Below are positions 40,763 through 48,262 of a DNA stretch of 64,000 nucleotides, in pieces. The position numbers and the translations under genes were made by a program. Each line of letters opens with the position of its first letter. Positions within the stretch are counted from its first letter, which is position 1. The stretch is from Actinoplanes italicus. Lineage in GTDB: Bacteria; Actinomycetota; Actinomycetes; Mycobacteriales; Micromonosporaceae. Below the pieces are notes generated by a model. It did not search any database. It saw nothing but the letters and a program-made list of their open reading frames with translations, and was not told where the DNA came from. The stretch spans positions 62,001 to 126,000 of the forward strand of contig NZ_PVMZ01000002.1 in assembly GCF_003001815.1 (NCBI RefSeq). The letters run 5' to 3'.

Positions 40763-41014
40763 ATGATCAAGCCATCGGTTCTGCTGTTCGCGCTGCTGAT
40801 GAGCGCGCCGGCGTGGTACCGCCTGCTCCACGACGAGGTCGACCTGATCCAGGTGCTGATCCGCTTCCTCGTTGCGGTGCCGATCGCCGCCGTGCTGCTG
40901 GCCGGGCTCCGATTCATCCTGGCCGGATACCGTAAGGCCGACGAGGAGCCACCGCCGCCCGCGGTGGTGCCCGAGCCGTACGAGAGCGCCCCGGAGCCCG
41001 GCAAATCGACCTGA
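40763..41014 (+). CDS. Small two-helix membrane protein in the flhA unit
   Basis: 83 aa, 12 nt after the flhF-like gene. Two hydrophobic segments (PSVLLFALLMSAPAWYRLL; VLIRFLVAVPIAAVLLAGLR) and a Pro/Glu-rich cytoplasmic tail. I do not recognise it. It is about the size of FliQ and has two helices, but lacks FliQ sequence features, so I do not call it FliQ. Confidence 0.55.
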   Translation: MIKPSVLLFALLMSAPAWYRLLHDEVDLIQVLIRFLVAVPIAAVLLAGLRFILAGYRKADEEPPPPAVVPEPYESAPEPGKST

Positions 41015-41053
41015 TCGGCGCCGGCCCCGCACGTTGCGGGAGCCGGCGCCGAT
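41014..41053. terminator. Bidirectional terminator between convergent flagellar units
   Basis: Outer 12-bp stem 41014-41025/41042-41053 and inner 6-bp stem 41026-41031/41035-41040 with one bulged A. It separates the + strand flhA unit from fliK on the - strand. Confidence 0.8.
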
Positions 41054-41062
41054 TCCGTCGTC

Positions 41063-43321
41063 TCAGGCGTGGATGTCCAGCCGGCCGGAACCCGGATCGA
41101 CCCGGCGGGTGGTGGCCGGGGCGGGTTCGGCGCCCACGTCCGGTCCACCGCGGTTCCCGCCGTCGGCCCGCCGGCCCGGAACGTCGCCGAACTGCTGACG
41201 GCCCTGCTGCTGGGCGTTGCCCTGGCGCAGATCGAGCGAGCAGTTGCCGAAGCCGGAACCCTCCAGCTCCCGCCGCAGGTCGTCGAGGCCCTGCCGGAGT
41301 GCCTCGGTGCCGGCCTCGGTGCCACCGGTCAGCTGCACGCTGATGTCACCGTTGCGGATCTCGGCCACCACCTGGACCGGGCCGAGGTCGGCCGGGTGCA
41401 GGTTCACCGTCAGCCGGTGCACGCCGTCGGCGTCCAGCCGCAGCGGGACGATCCGGGTGGCGAGCTGAGCCGCCGGAGGAGCCGGTGTGGCCGGTGCCGG
41501 CGGTGGTGCGGGCTGAGCGTCGGCGACCGGCGCGGCCGGTGCCGCGGCCTGCGGTGCGGTCACCCCGGCGAGCCCGGCCGCGGCCGGAGGAGCCGGAATG
41601 CCGGTCTCGGCCGCTCCGGTGGCCTGGGGAAGACCTGCGGAGAACGCGGTGGCGCTCTCCGGCGTGGCCCGTCCCGCGCCGGCCGGCAGGTCTGTGCCGG
41701 TACCGGATTCACCCTGGCCGGACGGGTTGCCCTGCTCCGAGCCCGAGCCCGAGCCCGAGCCCGAGCTGGAGCCCGAGCCCGAGCCCGGCGCGGCGTCGCC
41801 GGCCTGGGGTGTACCGGTGGACTGGTCGGGTGTGGTGACGGTTCCGGTGGGCTCGGTTGCCGTCGGGGCCGTCGTCTCCACCGGGGCTGCGGTGCCGCGC
41901 AGACTCTCCGGGCGTAGCGCGGCGGCGACCTCGGTGGTGAGCGCCGGTCCCTGCGCCGTGCCGGGCGTGGCCGGTGCGGTGACCGACGACGCTCCGGGCG
42001 TCTGGCCCTGTGCCGTGACCTGAGCTGATGCCTGCGCCGGGGTGGCTGCGGCCGGCGCGGCGGGCGTGGTGGCCGTCGCCGCCTGGCCGGTCGCCTCCGG
42101 CGCGCCGGTGGCGGTGGCGGTGGCAGCGCCGGCGGCGGTGGTGGTGGTGGTGGCCGGCGTGGTGGCCGGCTGCGCGGTGGTCGCCGATGAGGTGGCGGAC
42201 TGGTCGGGGCTCTGCGCCGTGGTGGCCGGCGCGGCAGTGGCGTCGGCCGGAACCGCCGGGGTGGCAGGGGGCTGAACCTGCGTCTGGGCCGTGGCACCCG
42301 CAACGGCACCGGTATCGGTGCCGGCCTGCGGAGCCGCGCCCGTGATCGCCGCTGTGGCAGTGCCGGTGTCCGGGCCGGCGTCCGTCGGGAGCGGTGCCAC
42401 CGGCACGGCGGTCATCACACCGCCGAGGGCGATGACGGTCGAGTCGGCCGGTGTCTGCTCCTGCTCCCGGACGTCCTCCGACACCGTCTCGGCCACGGCG
42501 CCGGCCGTGTCCTTCACGGGTGCGGCCGTCTGGTCCCGGACCCCGGCGGGTGCCGCGGCTGGGCGCGGGACAGCGGTTCCGGACGCCGTGATCGGGCGCC
42601 TCGCCGGACGCGTTGCCTCGTCCCGGACGGCGTCGTCCCGCCCGGTTGCGGCCCGGTCCGGCGACGGCCGGTCCGCGGGCCGCTTGGCGTCGCGTCCGGC
42701 GCGCCGCTCCAGAGCCACCCGGTCGGCGCGCTGGTCGGCCCGCGCGGCGGTGGCCTGCCGATCCGCATGATCGGCAGCCCGGTCGGCTTTGTCGGCGATC
42801 CGGTCGGCTCGGTCGGCTTTGTCGGCGATCCGGTCGGCCTTGTCGGCGGCCCGGAAGGAGGCGGACCGGGCAGCACGGTGCGATTCAGCGCGGTGCGATT
42901 CGGCGCGGCCGGAATCAGGACGGCCGGCGTCGGGGCGGGCTGAGTCCGGCCGGGCTGGGTCGGTCCGGGCGGTGCCGGCCCGTCCGGTGGCCGCACGTGA
43001 GATCGCGGCCCGTTCGGCGGCGGCCCGTGACGCGGCATCGCGTGACGCGGCGGCCCGTGACGCGGCTTCGCGTGACGCGGCTTCGCGTGACGCGGCTTCG
43101 CGCCCGGTCGTGCTTCTGGTGGCAGCGGTGCCGTGGCCGTCGGCGGACGCGCGGTCGCCGGTACGCCGGTCGCGTTCGTCCTCACCGGCCGGCGGGCCGA
43201 CCTCGGCGGAGAGCGCCGATCCGAAGTTCGATCCGCCCTCCTCGCGTCGCCCGCCCGGTCGCTTGGCCGTCTCGTTGCCCGGCCGCCGGTCCGGACCCGT
43301 CACTGAACCCGACATGGTCAT
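41063..43321 (-). CDS. fliK: Flagellar hook-length control protein FliK
   Basis: 752 aa from ATG 43321, with GGGGGA upstream. Only the C-terminal about 120 residues are folded: the hook-length domain LATRIVPLRLDADGVHRLTV, HPADLGPVQVVAEIRNGDIS, TEALRQGLDDLRRELEGSGF. The rest is low complexity: Arg/Ala/Ser pentapeptide repeats, Ala-Asp-Lys-Arg runs, a Thr/Ala/Pro stretch and a Gly-Ser run. FliK measures the hook and switches FlhB; a long disordered N-terminus is typical, but this one is large and repeat-built. Confidence 0.85.
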   Translation of the reverse strand: MTMSGSVTGPDRRPGNETAKRPGGRREEGGSNFGSALSAEVGPPAGEDERDRRTGDRASADGHGTAATRSTTGREAASREAASREAASRAAASRDAASRAAAERAAISRAATGRAGTARTDPARPDSARPDAGRPDSGRAESHRAESHRAARSASFRAADKADRIADKADRADRIADKADRAADHADRQATAARADQRADRVALERRAGRDAKRPADRPSPDRAATGRDDAVRDEATRPARRPITASGTAVPRPAAAPAGVRDQTAAPVKDTAGAVAETVSEDVREQEQTPADSTVIALGGVMTAVPVAPLPTDAGPDTGTATAAITGAAPQAGTDTGAVAGATAQTQVQPPATPAVPADATAAPATTAQSPDQSATSSATTAQPATTPATTTTTAAGAATATATGAPEATGQAATATTPAAPAAATPAQASAQVTAQGQTPGASSVTAPATPGTAQGPALTTEVAAALRPESLRGTAAPVETTAPTATEPTGTVTTPDQSTGTPQAGDAAPGSGSGSSSGSGSGSGSEQGNPSGQGESGTGTDLPAGAGRATPESATAFSAGLPQATGAAETGIPAPPAAAGLAGVTAPQAAAPAAPVADAQPAPPPAPATPAPPAAQLATRIVPLRLDADGVHRLTVNLHPADLGPVQVVAEIRNGDISVQLTGGTEAGTEALRQGLDDLRRELEGSGFGNCSLDLRQGNAQQQGRQQFGDVPGRRADGGNRGGPDVGAEPAPATTRRVDPGSGRLDIHA
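43026..43100 (-). repeat. 15-bp tandem repeats within fliK
   Basis: Five contiguous 15-bp units (43026-43100), cgtgacgcgg plus 5 nt, the last three identical, encode the Arg-Glu/Asp-Ala-Ala-Ser pentapeptides near the FliK N-terminus. A run of GAGCCC hexamers at about 41739-41787 encodes the Gly-Ser run. Confidence 0.85.
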
Positions 43322-43362
43322 GCGGTCTCCCCCTGCTCTCCGACTGTCGATCCGGATCAACC

Positions 43363-44337
43363 TCAGCCGCCGAGCGCGGCCAGGGCCTTCTGCACCTTCG
43401 GGACGTACGCCTGGGTCTCGGCGAACGGCGGAATGCCGTCGTACTTGTGCACGGCCCCGCCGCCCGCGTTGTAGGCGGCCAGAGCCAGCGGCACGGACTT
43501 GAACTCGCGCAGGTGGGAGGCGAGCAGCTTCGCCGCGCCGTTGACCGCCTGTGCCGGGTCGAACGCGTTGTTCACACCGAGACCGCGGGCGGTCGCCGGC
43601 ATGAGCTGCATGAGGCCCTGGGCGCCGGCCTTGCTGACGGCCCGCGGGTCGTACCCGGACTCGACCTTCGCGACCGCCGCGAGCAGCTTCGGCGAGACGC
43701 CGTGCTTGGCGCCGGCCTGCTCGAACAGGTTCGCGTAGGGCACACCGGCCAGCGCGCCGGAGGTGCCGCGCAGACCGGCCGGACGCAGCGACGACATGTC
43801 CTGCACGGCGGCCGTCGGCACGGTGTCGAGGACCCGGCGGATGGCGCTGGGCGTCTCGTAGACGCTCTGGATCTTGACGTGGTCGCCCGGCTTCGGCGCC
43901 GCGATCATCTTGTTGTCACCGAGGTAGATCGCCACGTGGTCGACCGGCGAGTTGAACGCGAGGATGTCGCCCGGCTTGGCGTCGGCCAGGCTCGTGACCG
44001 GACGGCCCGCCTTGGCCTGCTGCCACGAGTTGCGCGGCAGCTCCACGCCGAGATCGCGGTACGCCCGCTGGACCAGGGCCGAGCAGTCCAGACCCTTGGC
44101 CGGGTCGTCACCGCCGAAGACGTACGGCGTACCCAGATATTTCTTGGCCGCCTTGACGACGTCGCCGCCGGACGGCCCGGCCGTGGTGGCGCCGCTGGCC
44201 TTGCCGGTTACGCCGGCGAGCGCCGACGCGAACTTCGCGCCGGACGTACCGCCGGTGGCCGCCGGGGCCGGGTTGAGGCCGAGCTGATCCTGCAGTTCGG
44301 CGACGCGGGACAGGACTCCGGTGACACCCAGCATCAT
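43363..44337 (-). CDS. NlpC/P60 endopeptidase fused to a lytic transglycosylase domain
   Basis: 324 aa. The first half (about 55-170) is NlpC/P60 with Cys85 (GLDCSALVQ) and His134 (DHVAIYLG). The second half (about 195-320) is an SLT domain with catalytic Glu226 (ESGYDPRAVSKAGAQGLMQL, MPATA, AAYNAGGG). It would cut both peptide stems and glycan strands of peptidoglycan. No signal peptide is evident, so export is probably through the flagellar apparatus, in the role FlgJ has elsewhere. It overlaps fliJ by 4 nt. Confidence 0.9.
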   Translation of the reverse strand: MMLGVTGVLSRVAELQDQLGLNPAPAATGGTSGAKFASALAGVTGKASGATTAGPSGGDVVKAAKKYLGTPYVFGGDDPAKGLDCSALVQRAYRDLGVELPRNSWQQAKAGRPVTSLADAKPGDILAFNSPVDHVAIYLGDNKMIAAPKPGDHVKIQSVYETPSAIRRVLDTVPTAAVQDMSSLRPAGLRGTSGALAGVPYANLFEQAGAKHGVSPKLLAAVAKVESGYDPRAVSKAGAQGLMQLMPATARGLGVNNAFDPAQAVNGAAKLLASHLREFKSVPLALAAYNAGGGAVHKYDGIPPFAETQAYVPKVQKALAALGG

Positions 44338-44792
44338 GCTTCGCTCCGCTTCGGGTCGTTGACGGTTCCGGCGGCGTTCCGCGCCTTGGCGGTGACCGCG
44401 AGTTCGTCGAGGGCGGCCTGATCGGTACGCAGGTCGTGGGCCTTGACGGTGACGGCGTGACGTTCGGCCATCATCTCCACGGCCCGGCGCCGCTTGGCGG
44501 CGTCGGCGAGGACGGCGAGTTTCTCCTGCTCGATCTGCTCGGCACCGGTCACCATCCGCTGGGCGTCGAAGAGTCCCGCGGCGAGCGACTGGCGGGCGAC
44601 CAGCGCCGCGACCATGGCCCGGGCCGAACCCTCGGACGGCGCGTCCGCACCGACGAGGTCCAGCTTGCGACGCTTGACGAGGGCCTCGGCCTCACGGATC
44701 TCGGCGCGGGACTGGATCACGGCGCCGCGGGCGGCGTCCTCCTGTGCCTTGCGGGCGCGCAGCACGGGTGCCAGTCGGAACAGGCGGTTCAA
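44334..44792 (-). CDS. fliJ: Flagellar FliJ protein
   Basis: 152 aa, almost entirely helical coiled coil, starting MNRLFRLAPVLRARKAQEDA, the usual FliJ beginning, and rich in charged heptads (AEQIEQEKLAVLADAAKRRR). FliJ stimulates the FliI ATPase and links it to FlhA. fliI is not adjacent: 472 nt of repeat-rich DNA separates them. A FliA-type box lies upstream at 44835-44860. Confidence 0.85.
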   Translation of the reverse strand: MNRLFRLAPVLRARKAQEDAARGAVIQSRAEIREAEALVKRRKLDLVGADAPSEGSARAMVAALVARQSLAAGLFDAQRMVTGAEQIEQEKLAVLADAAKRRRAVEMMAERHAVTVKAHDLRTDQAALDELAVTAKARNAAGTVNDPKRSEA

Positions 44793-44834
44793 CGTTGGCC
44801 TCCTAGCGGGGCCGGTGGGCCCTCACCTAGCCGC

Positions 44835-44860
44835 TTCGGTCCGCCCGCCGAACCCCTGAG
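44835..44860 (-). promoter_or_regulatory. FliA-type promoter candidate for fliJ-fliK unit
   Basis: On the - strand CTCA (44860-44857), 16 nt, ACCGAA (44840-44835); one mismatch to GCCGAA. fliJ starts 42 nt downstream. Confidence 0.55.
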
Positions 44861-45208
44861 GCCCTGCACCGACTTCGCTACTGAGCTGCCAGGACGGGTT
44901 CCCTCAAGGCCGCCGTTCGCTGCCGTCCACTGCTTTCCCGGCGTCACCTGCGGCGTTGCGCGACGGCTGGGCGGGGTGCGAGGTCCGGCCCCGCGCCGCC
45001 GGTAACGAACGACGGTGGGCGGGGTGCGAGGTCCGGTCGCGGTCTGCCGGAATCGCGCCGGGGAGTGCGGCCTTCGCGGTTGGTCACGCGACTTTTGTCG
45101 TACAGAACAAATAGCATCGAACCGCACCAGGATCGCACCGCCTTCGCGCTCGTGAGGTGTGCGGGAGGCAAGGCCGAAACGCGGCCGCCGGGCGTATGCG
45201 GTGGAGAC

Positions 45209-45262
45209 CGGCTGTGTCGTGTCGCTGTCTCACAGGCCCCGAGGCAGCGGTGCGACACCGCC
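45209..45262. repeat. Hairpin element, GGCTGTG/GCTGTCTCA family
   Basis: Starts GGCTGTG, 7 nt, GCTGTCTCA like the copies at 11651 and 63896. Arms GTGTCG (45214-45219) and CGACAC (45253-45258), plus CGCTGTCTC with GAGGCAGCG. It lies immediately after the fliI stop and may terminate the flgB-fliI unit. Confidence 0.75.
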
Positions 45263-45264
45263 GG

Positions 45265-46572
45265 TCAGCAGGTCGCTATCAGGGCGCGCAGCGCGGCCCA
45301 GGCCGAATCGGCGGTCGTACGGTCGTCGAGGTCCTGGCGGAGGAAAGCGTTGATCTGGGACCAGGCCGCGTTGGCGCGGTCGGCGTCGTGGTTCGTGCCG
45401 GGTACGTAAGCGCCGATCTCGACGAGTTCTCGCACGTCGCGGTGCGCGGCCATCAGGCGGCGCAGTTCGGTGGCGTCGGCCCGCTGCTGCGGTGTGATGA
45501 TCTTGTTGGCTACCCGGGAGATCGAGTCGAGTGCCTGGATCGCCGGGAAGTGGCCGGCGGTGGCGAGTTTGCGGTCCAGCACGATGTGACCGTCCAGGAT
45601 GGATCGTGCCGCGTCGGCGATGGGCTCGTTGTGGTCATCGCCCTCGACCAGCACCGTGTAGAGGCCGGTGATGCTGCCGCGCGCGCCGGGCCCGGCCCGT
45701 TCGAGCAGTGAGGCGAGCATCGCGAAGACCGACGGCGGGTAGCCCCGGGTGGCCGGTGGCTCGCCGACCGACAGACCGACCTCACGCTGCGCCATCGCCG
45801 CACGGGTCACGCTGTCCATCATCAGCAGAACGTCGGCGCCCTCGTCCCGGTAGTACTCGGCGATCCGGGTGGCCACCGCACCGGCCCGGAGCCGGACCAG
45901 CGGCGGGGTGTCCGAGGTGGCGATCACCAGCACCGACCGGGCCAGGCCTTCGGGCCCGAGGTCGTGCTCGATGAACTCGCGCACCTCACGGCCGCGTTCG
46001 CCGACCAGGGCGACGACGTTCAGTTCGGCGGCGGTGCCCCGGGTGATCTGGCTCATCAGGGTCGACTTGCCGACGCCGGAGCCGGCGAAGATGCCGATGC
46101 GCTGGCCCTTGCCGCACGGGACGAGGGTGTCGAGAACGCGTACCCCGAGGGACATCTGCGTGCCCACGAGCTGCCGTTCCATGGCCGAGGGCGGTGCCGC
46201 GTCGATCGGGACCATCTGGCCGCGCAGTGGCGGGCCGCCGTCCATCGGACGGCCCAGGCCGTCCAGGATGCGTCCGCGTAGATCGGGGCCCACGGCGACG
46301 CGCAGCGGGCCACCGGTGCTGAACGCGGGAGTGCCGGTCCCCAGGCCGGCAATAGGGCCGAGCGGCATGCAGGACAGCCGGTCGCCGTCGAGCGCGGCGA
46401 CCTCGGCCAGGACGGTGTCCGGCCCGGTGCCGATCCGCAGCAGGTCGCCGACGTTGGCCTCCAGGCCGCTCACCGACACGCGGAGCCCGACAGCACCGGT
46501 GACCCGCCCGCTGACCAGCGGACGGGCTGCCTCCATGGCGCTCTGCAGACGATGCTGGAAGAGATCGGTCAC
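45265..46572 (-). CDS. fliI: Flagellum-specific ATPase FliI
   Basis: 435 aa from GTG 46572. Walker A at about 164-171 (GSGVGKST), Walker B DVLLMMD, and the FliI/YscN stretch TRGYPPSVFAMLASLLERAG, with EIGAYVPG near the C-terminus. It forms the export-gate ATPase with FliH and FliJ. The GTG overlaps the fliH stop by 4 nt. Last gene of the flgB-fliI unit. Confidence 0.95.
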   Translation of the reverse strand: MTDLFQHRLQSAMEAARPLVSGRVTGAVGLRVSVSGLEANVGDLLRIGTGPDTVLAEVAALDGDRLSCMPLGPIAGLGTGTPAFSTGGPLRVAVGPDLRGRILDGLGRPMDGGPPLRGQMVPIDAAPPSAMERQLVGTQMSLGVRVLDTLVPCGKGQRIGIFAGSGVGKSTLMSQITRGTAAELNVVALVGERGREVREFIEHDLGPEGLARSVLVIATSDTPPLVRLRAGAVATRIAEYYRDEGADVLLMMDSVTRAAMAQREVGLSVGEPPATRGYPPSVFAMLASLLERAGPGARGSITGLYTVLVEGDDHNEPIADAARSILDGHIVLDRKLATAGHFPAIQALDSISRVANKIITPQQRADATELRRLMAAHRDVRELVEIGAYVPGTNHDADRANAAWSQINAFLRQDLDDRTTADSAWAALRALIATC

Positions 46573-47237
46573 AAGCGCAGCGCCTCACGGGCCCGCTCCA
46601 CCGCTGCGGCGATGGTCGCGTCGACGGTCGCGGTGCCGGTCTCGGCCACCGCGTCACCGGGCCGGAGCCCGGGGTCGGGGCGCAGCATGATCTTGCGGCC
46701 ATCGAAGTCGAAGTTCTCGCCGGAGCCCTCGCCGACCAGGTTGCGGAAGTCCTCCGGGTGCAGACTGACCACCACGTCACCATGCTCCGGCGCTGCGGTC
46801 ACAGCCCGGCGCAGGGCGTCCGCACCGCGCTCCGGGTCGTCGCGCAGGTGGCGGCCGATGATCGCCTCGGCCAGGTCCCACGCGCTCGCCAGAACGACCT
46901 CCTGCAGCTCGGTGAAGGTCGGCATGAGCTGGTCCTCCAGGCCGGTCACCGCACGGCCGAGGGCGTTGACGGCGCTGGCCAGGCCGGCTGCGCGGCGCTG
47001 TTCGTACGCCTTCTCGGCGGCGACGGCACGTGCCGCGGCAGCCTGGTTGGCCTCCGCGGCGTCGCGCTTGCCCTGCGCCCATCCCTCGGCGTACCCGGTG
47101 GTCCGGGCCTGTTGCCGGGCCCGTTCCACGACCTCCTCGTCGACCGGGGTCTCCTGTCGCAGGTCGATGCCGAACCGCGCGGCGACGATGTTCTCCGCCG
47201 CCACCCCGCGGATCACCCGATCAGGCGATGAGCTCAT
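46569..47237 (-). CDS. fliH: Flagellar assembly protein FliH
   Basis: 222 aa from ATG 47237, overlapping fliG by 17 nt (GTG 47216 is an alternative just after the fliG stop). An N-terminal helical region with a Gln/Ala-rich segment (ARQQARTTGYAEGWAQGKRD) is followed by the FliH/V-ATPase E-type domain (TELQEVVLASAWDLAEAIIG, VVVSLHPEDFRNL, LRPDPGLRPGDAVAETGTAT). It binds FliI and links it to the C ring. Confidence 0.88.
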   Translation of the reverse strand: MSSSPDRVIRGVAAENIVAARFGIDLRQETPVDEEVVERARQQARTTGYAEGWAQGKRDAAEANQAAAARAVAAEKAYEQRRAAGLASAVNALGRAVTGLEDQLMPTFTELQEVVLASAWDLAEAIIGRHLRDDPERGADALRRAVTAAPEHGDVVVSLHPEDFRNLVGEGSGENFDFDGRKIMLRPDPGLRPGDAVAETGTATVDATIAAAVERAREALRL

Positions 47238-48246
47238 CGGCCTCGCCGCCCCGCTGGATCTCGATCTGTCCGGAGTCCTCCAGGGTGCGGATGACACTGA
47301 CGATCTTGGCCTGGGACTCCTCGACCATCTTGACCTTGACCGGGCCGAGCAGGTCCATCTCCTCGAGCAGGTTCTCCCGGCCGCGCTCGGACAGGTTCTT
47401 GGTGACCTTGTCCCGTACGCCCTCCGGCACGCCCTTGAGAGCAGTGGCCAGGTCGGCCGGCTCCACCTGGCGCAGGATGAGCTGCACCGCGCGGTCCTCG
47501 AGGTTGATGATGTCCTCGAACATGAACATCCGGCGGCGGATCTCCTCGGCCAGCTCCGGGCTGCGCGCGTCGAGCGCCTCCAGGATGAGCCGCTCGGTGG
47601 TGCGGTCCGCGCGGTTGATGATGTCGACCAGCGGCTGCAGACCGCCGACCGTGGAGAGCTCGTCCGGCTGGAGCACGCTGGACAGCTTGCGCTGCAGGGC
47701 GCTCTCCACCTGCCGGATGATGTCCGGCGAGGTGCGGTCCATGATCGCGATACGGTGCGCGACCTCGGTCTGCACCTCCAGCGGCAGCCCGGCCAGGATC
47801 GACGAGGCCAGTCCGGAAGGGATGTGGGCCAGCACCAGCGCGATCGTCTGCGGGTGCTCGTACTGGACGTAGGAGAGCAGCTGCCGTGGATCGGCGTGAC
47901 TGAGGAAGTTGAACGGGATGTCGTTCATCGACGCCTCGAGCCGCTCCAGGATGAGCGCCGCTCGCTCCTTGCCGAGCGACGCCTCCAACAGCTCGCGGGC
48001 GTAGTCCATGCCACCCGACCCGGCGTATCGGGTGGTGGCCATGGCGTAGAACTCGTCCATCACGTCGTCGACCTGGACGGGATCGAGTTTGCCCAGCCGG
48101 GCCACCTCGGCGGAGACCTGCTCGACCTCTTTGTCGGTCATGTTCGCCATGACCTGGGCCGCGTGTTCCCTACCGAACTGGACCAGCATGATCGCGGCCT
48201 TGCGCACTCCGGTCATGGAGAGCGTGGTGAGCGCCGGTGTAGTCAA
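47221..48246 (-). CDS. fliG: Flagellar motor switch protein FliG
   Basis: 341 aa from TTG 48246, with GGAG 7-10 nt before it. Starts with the FliG N-domain (TGVRKAAIMLVQFGREHAAQ), the middle domain has HADPRQLLSYVQYEHPQTIA and the EHPQ motif, and the C-domain has the charged torque helix LATALKGVPEGVRDKVTKNL and SERGRENLLEEM. It connects the MS ring to FliM and meets MotA. Confidence 0.95.
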   Translation of the reverse strand: MTTPALTTLSMTGVRKAAIMLVQFGREHAAQVMANMTDKEVEQVSAEVARLGKLDPVQVDDVMDEFYAMATTRYAGSGGMDYARELLEASLGKERAALILERLEASMNDIPFNFLSHADPRQLLSYVQYEHPQTIALVLAHIPSGLASSILAGLPLEVQTEVAHRIAIMDRTSPDIIRQVESALQRKLSSVLQPDELSTVGGLQPLVDIINRADRTTERLILEALDARSPELAEEIRRRMFMFEDIINLEDRAVQLILRQVEPADLATALKGVPEGVRDKVTKNLSERGRENLLEEMDLLGPVKVKMVEESQAKIVSVIRTLEDSGQIEIQRGGEADELIA

Positions 48247-48262
48247 CTGTTGCTCCTGTGGT

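Larger units (their letters stand above)
44793..45264. other. 472-nt repeat-rich gap splitting fliI from fliJ
   Basis: No gene seen. From right to left it holds the hairpin element at 45209-45262, a rather AT-rich patch (45085-45120), two direct repeats ending GGGCGGGGTGCGAGGTCCGG (44961-44988 and 45010-45036) and the FliA-type box for fliJ (44835-44860). In most bacteria fliI and fliJ are adjacent, so the DNA looks inserted. Confidence 0.7.

Noticed and set aside
40763..41014. Relocated fliQ
   Set aside because: Two helices and similar length, but none of the conserved FliQ stretches, and a Pro/Glu-rich tail that FliQ lacks.
44789..45127. Small genes in the fliI-fliJ gap
   Set aside because: Frames are Arg/Pro-rich, lie over direct repeats and lack ribosome sites.
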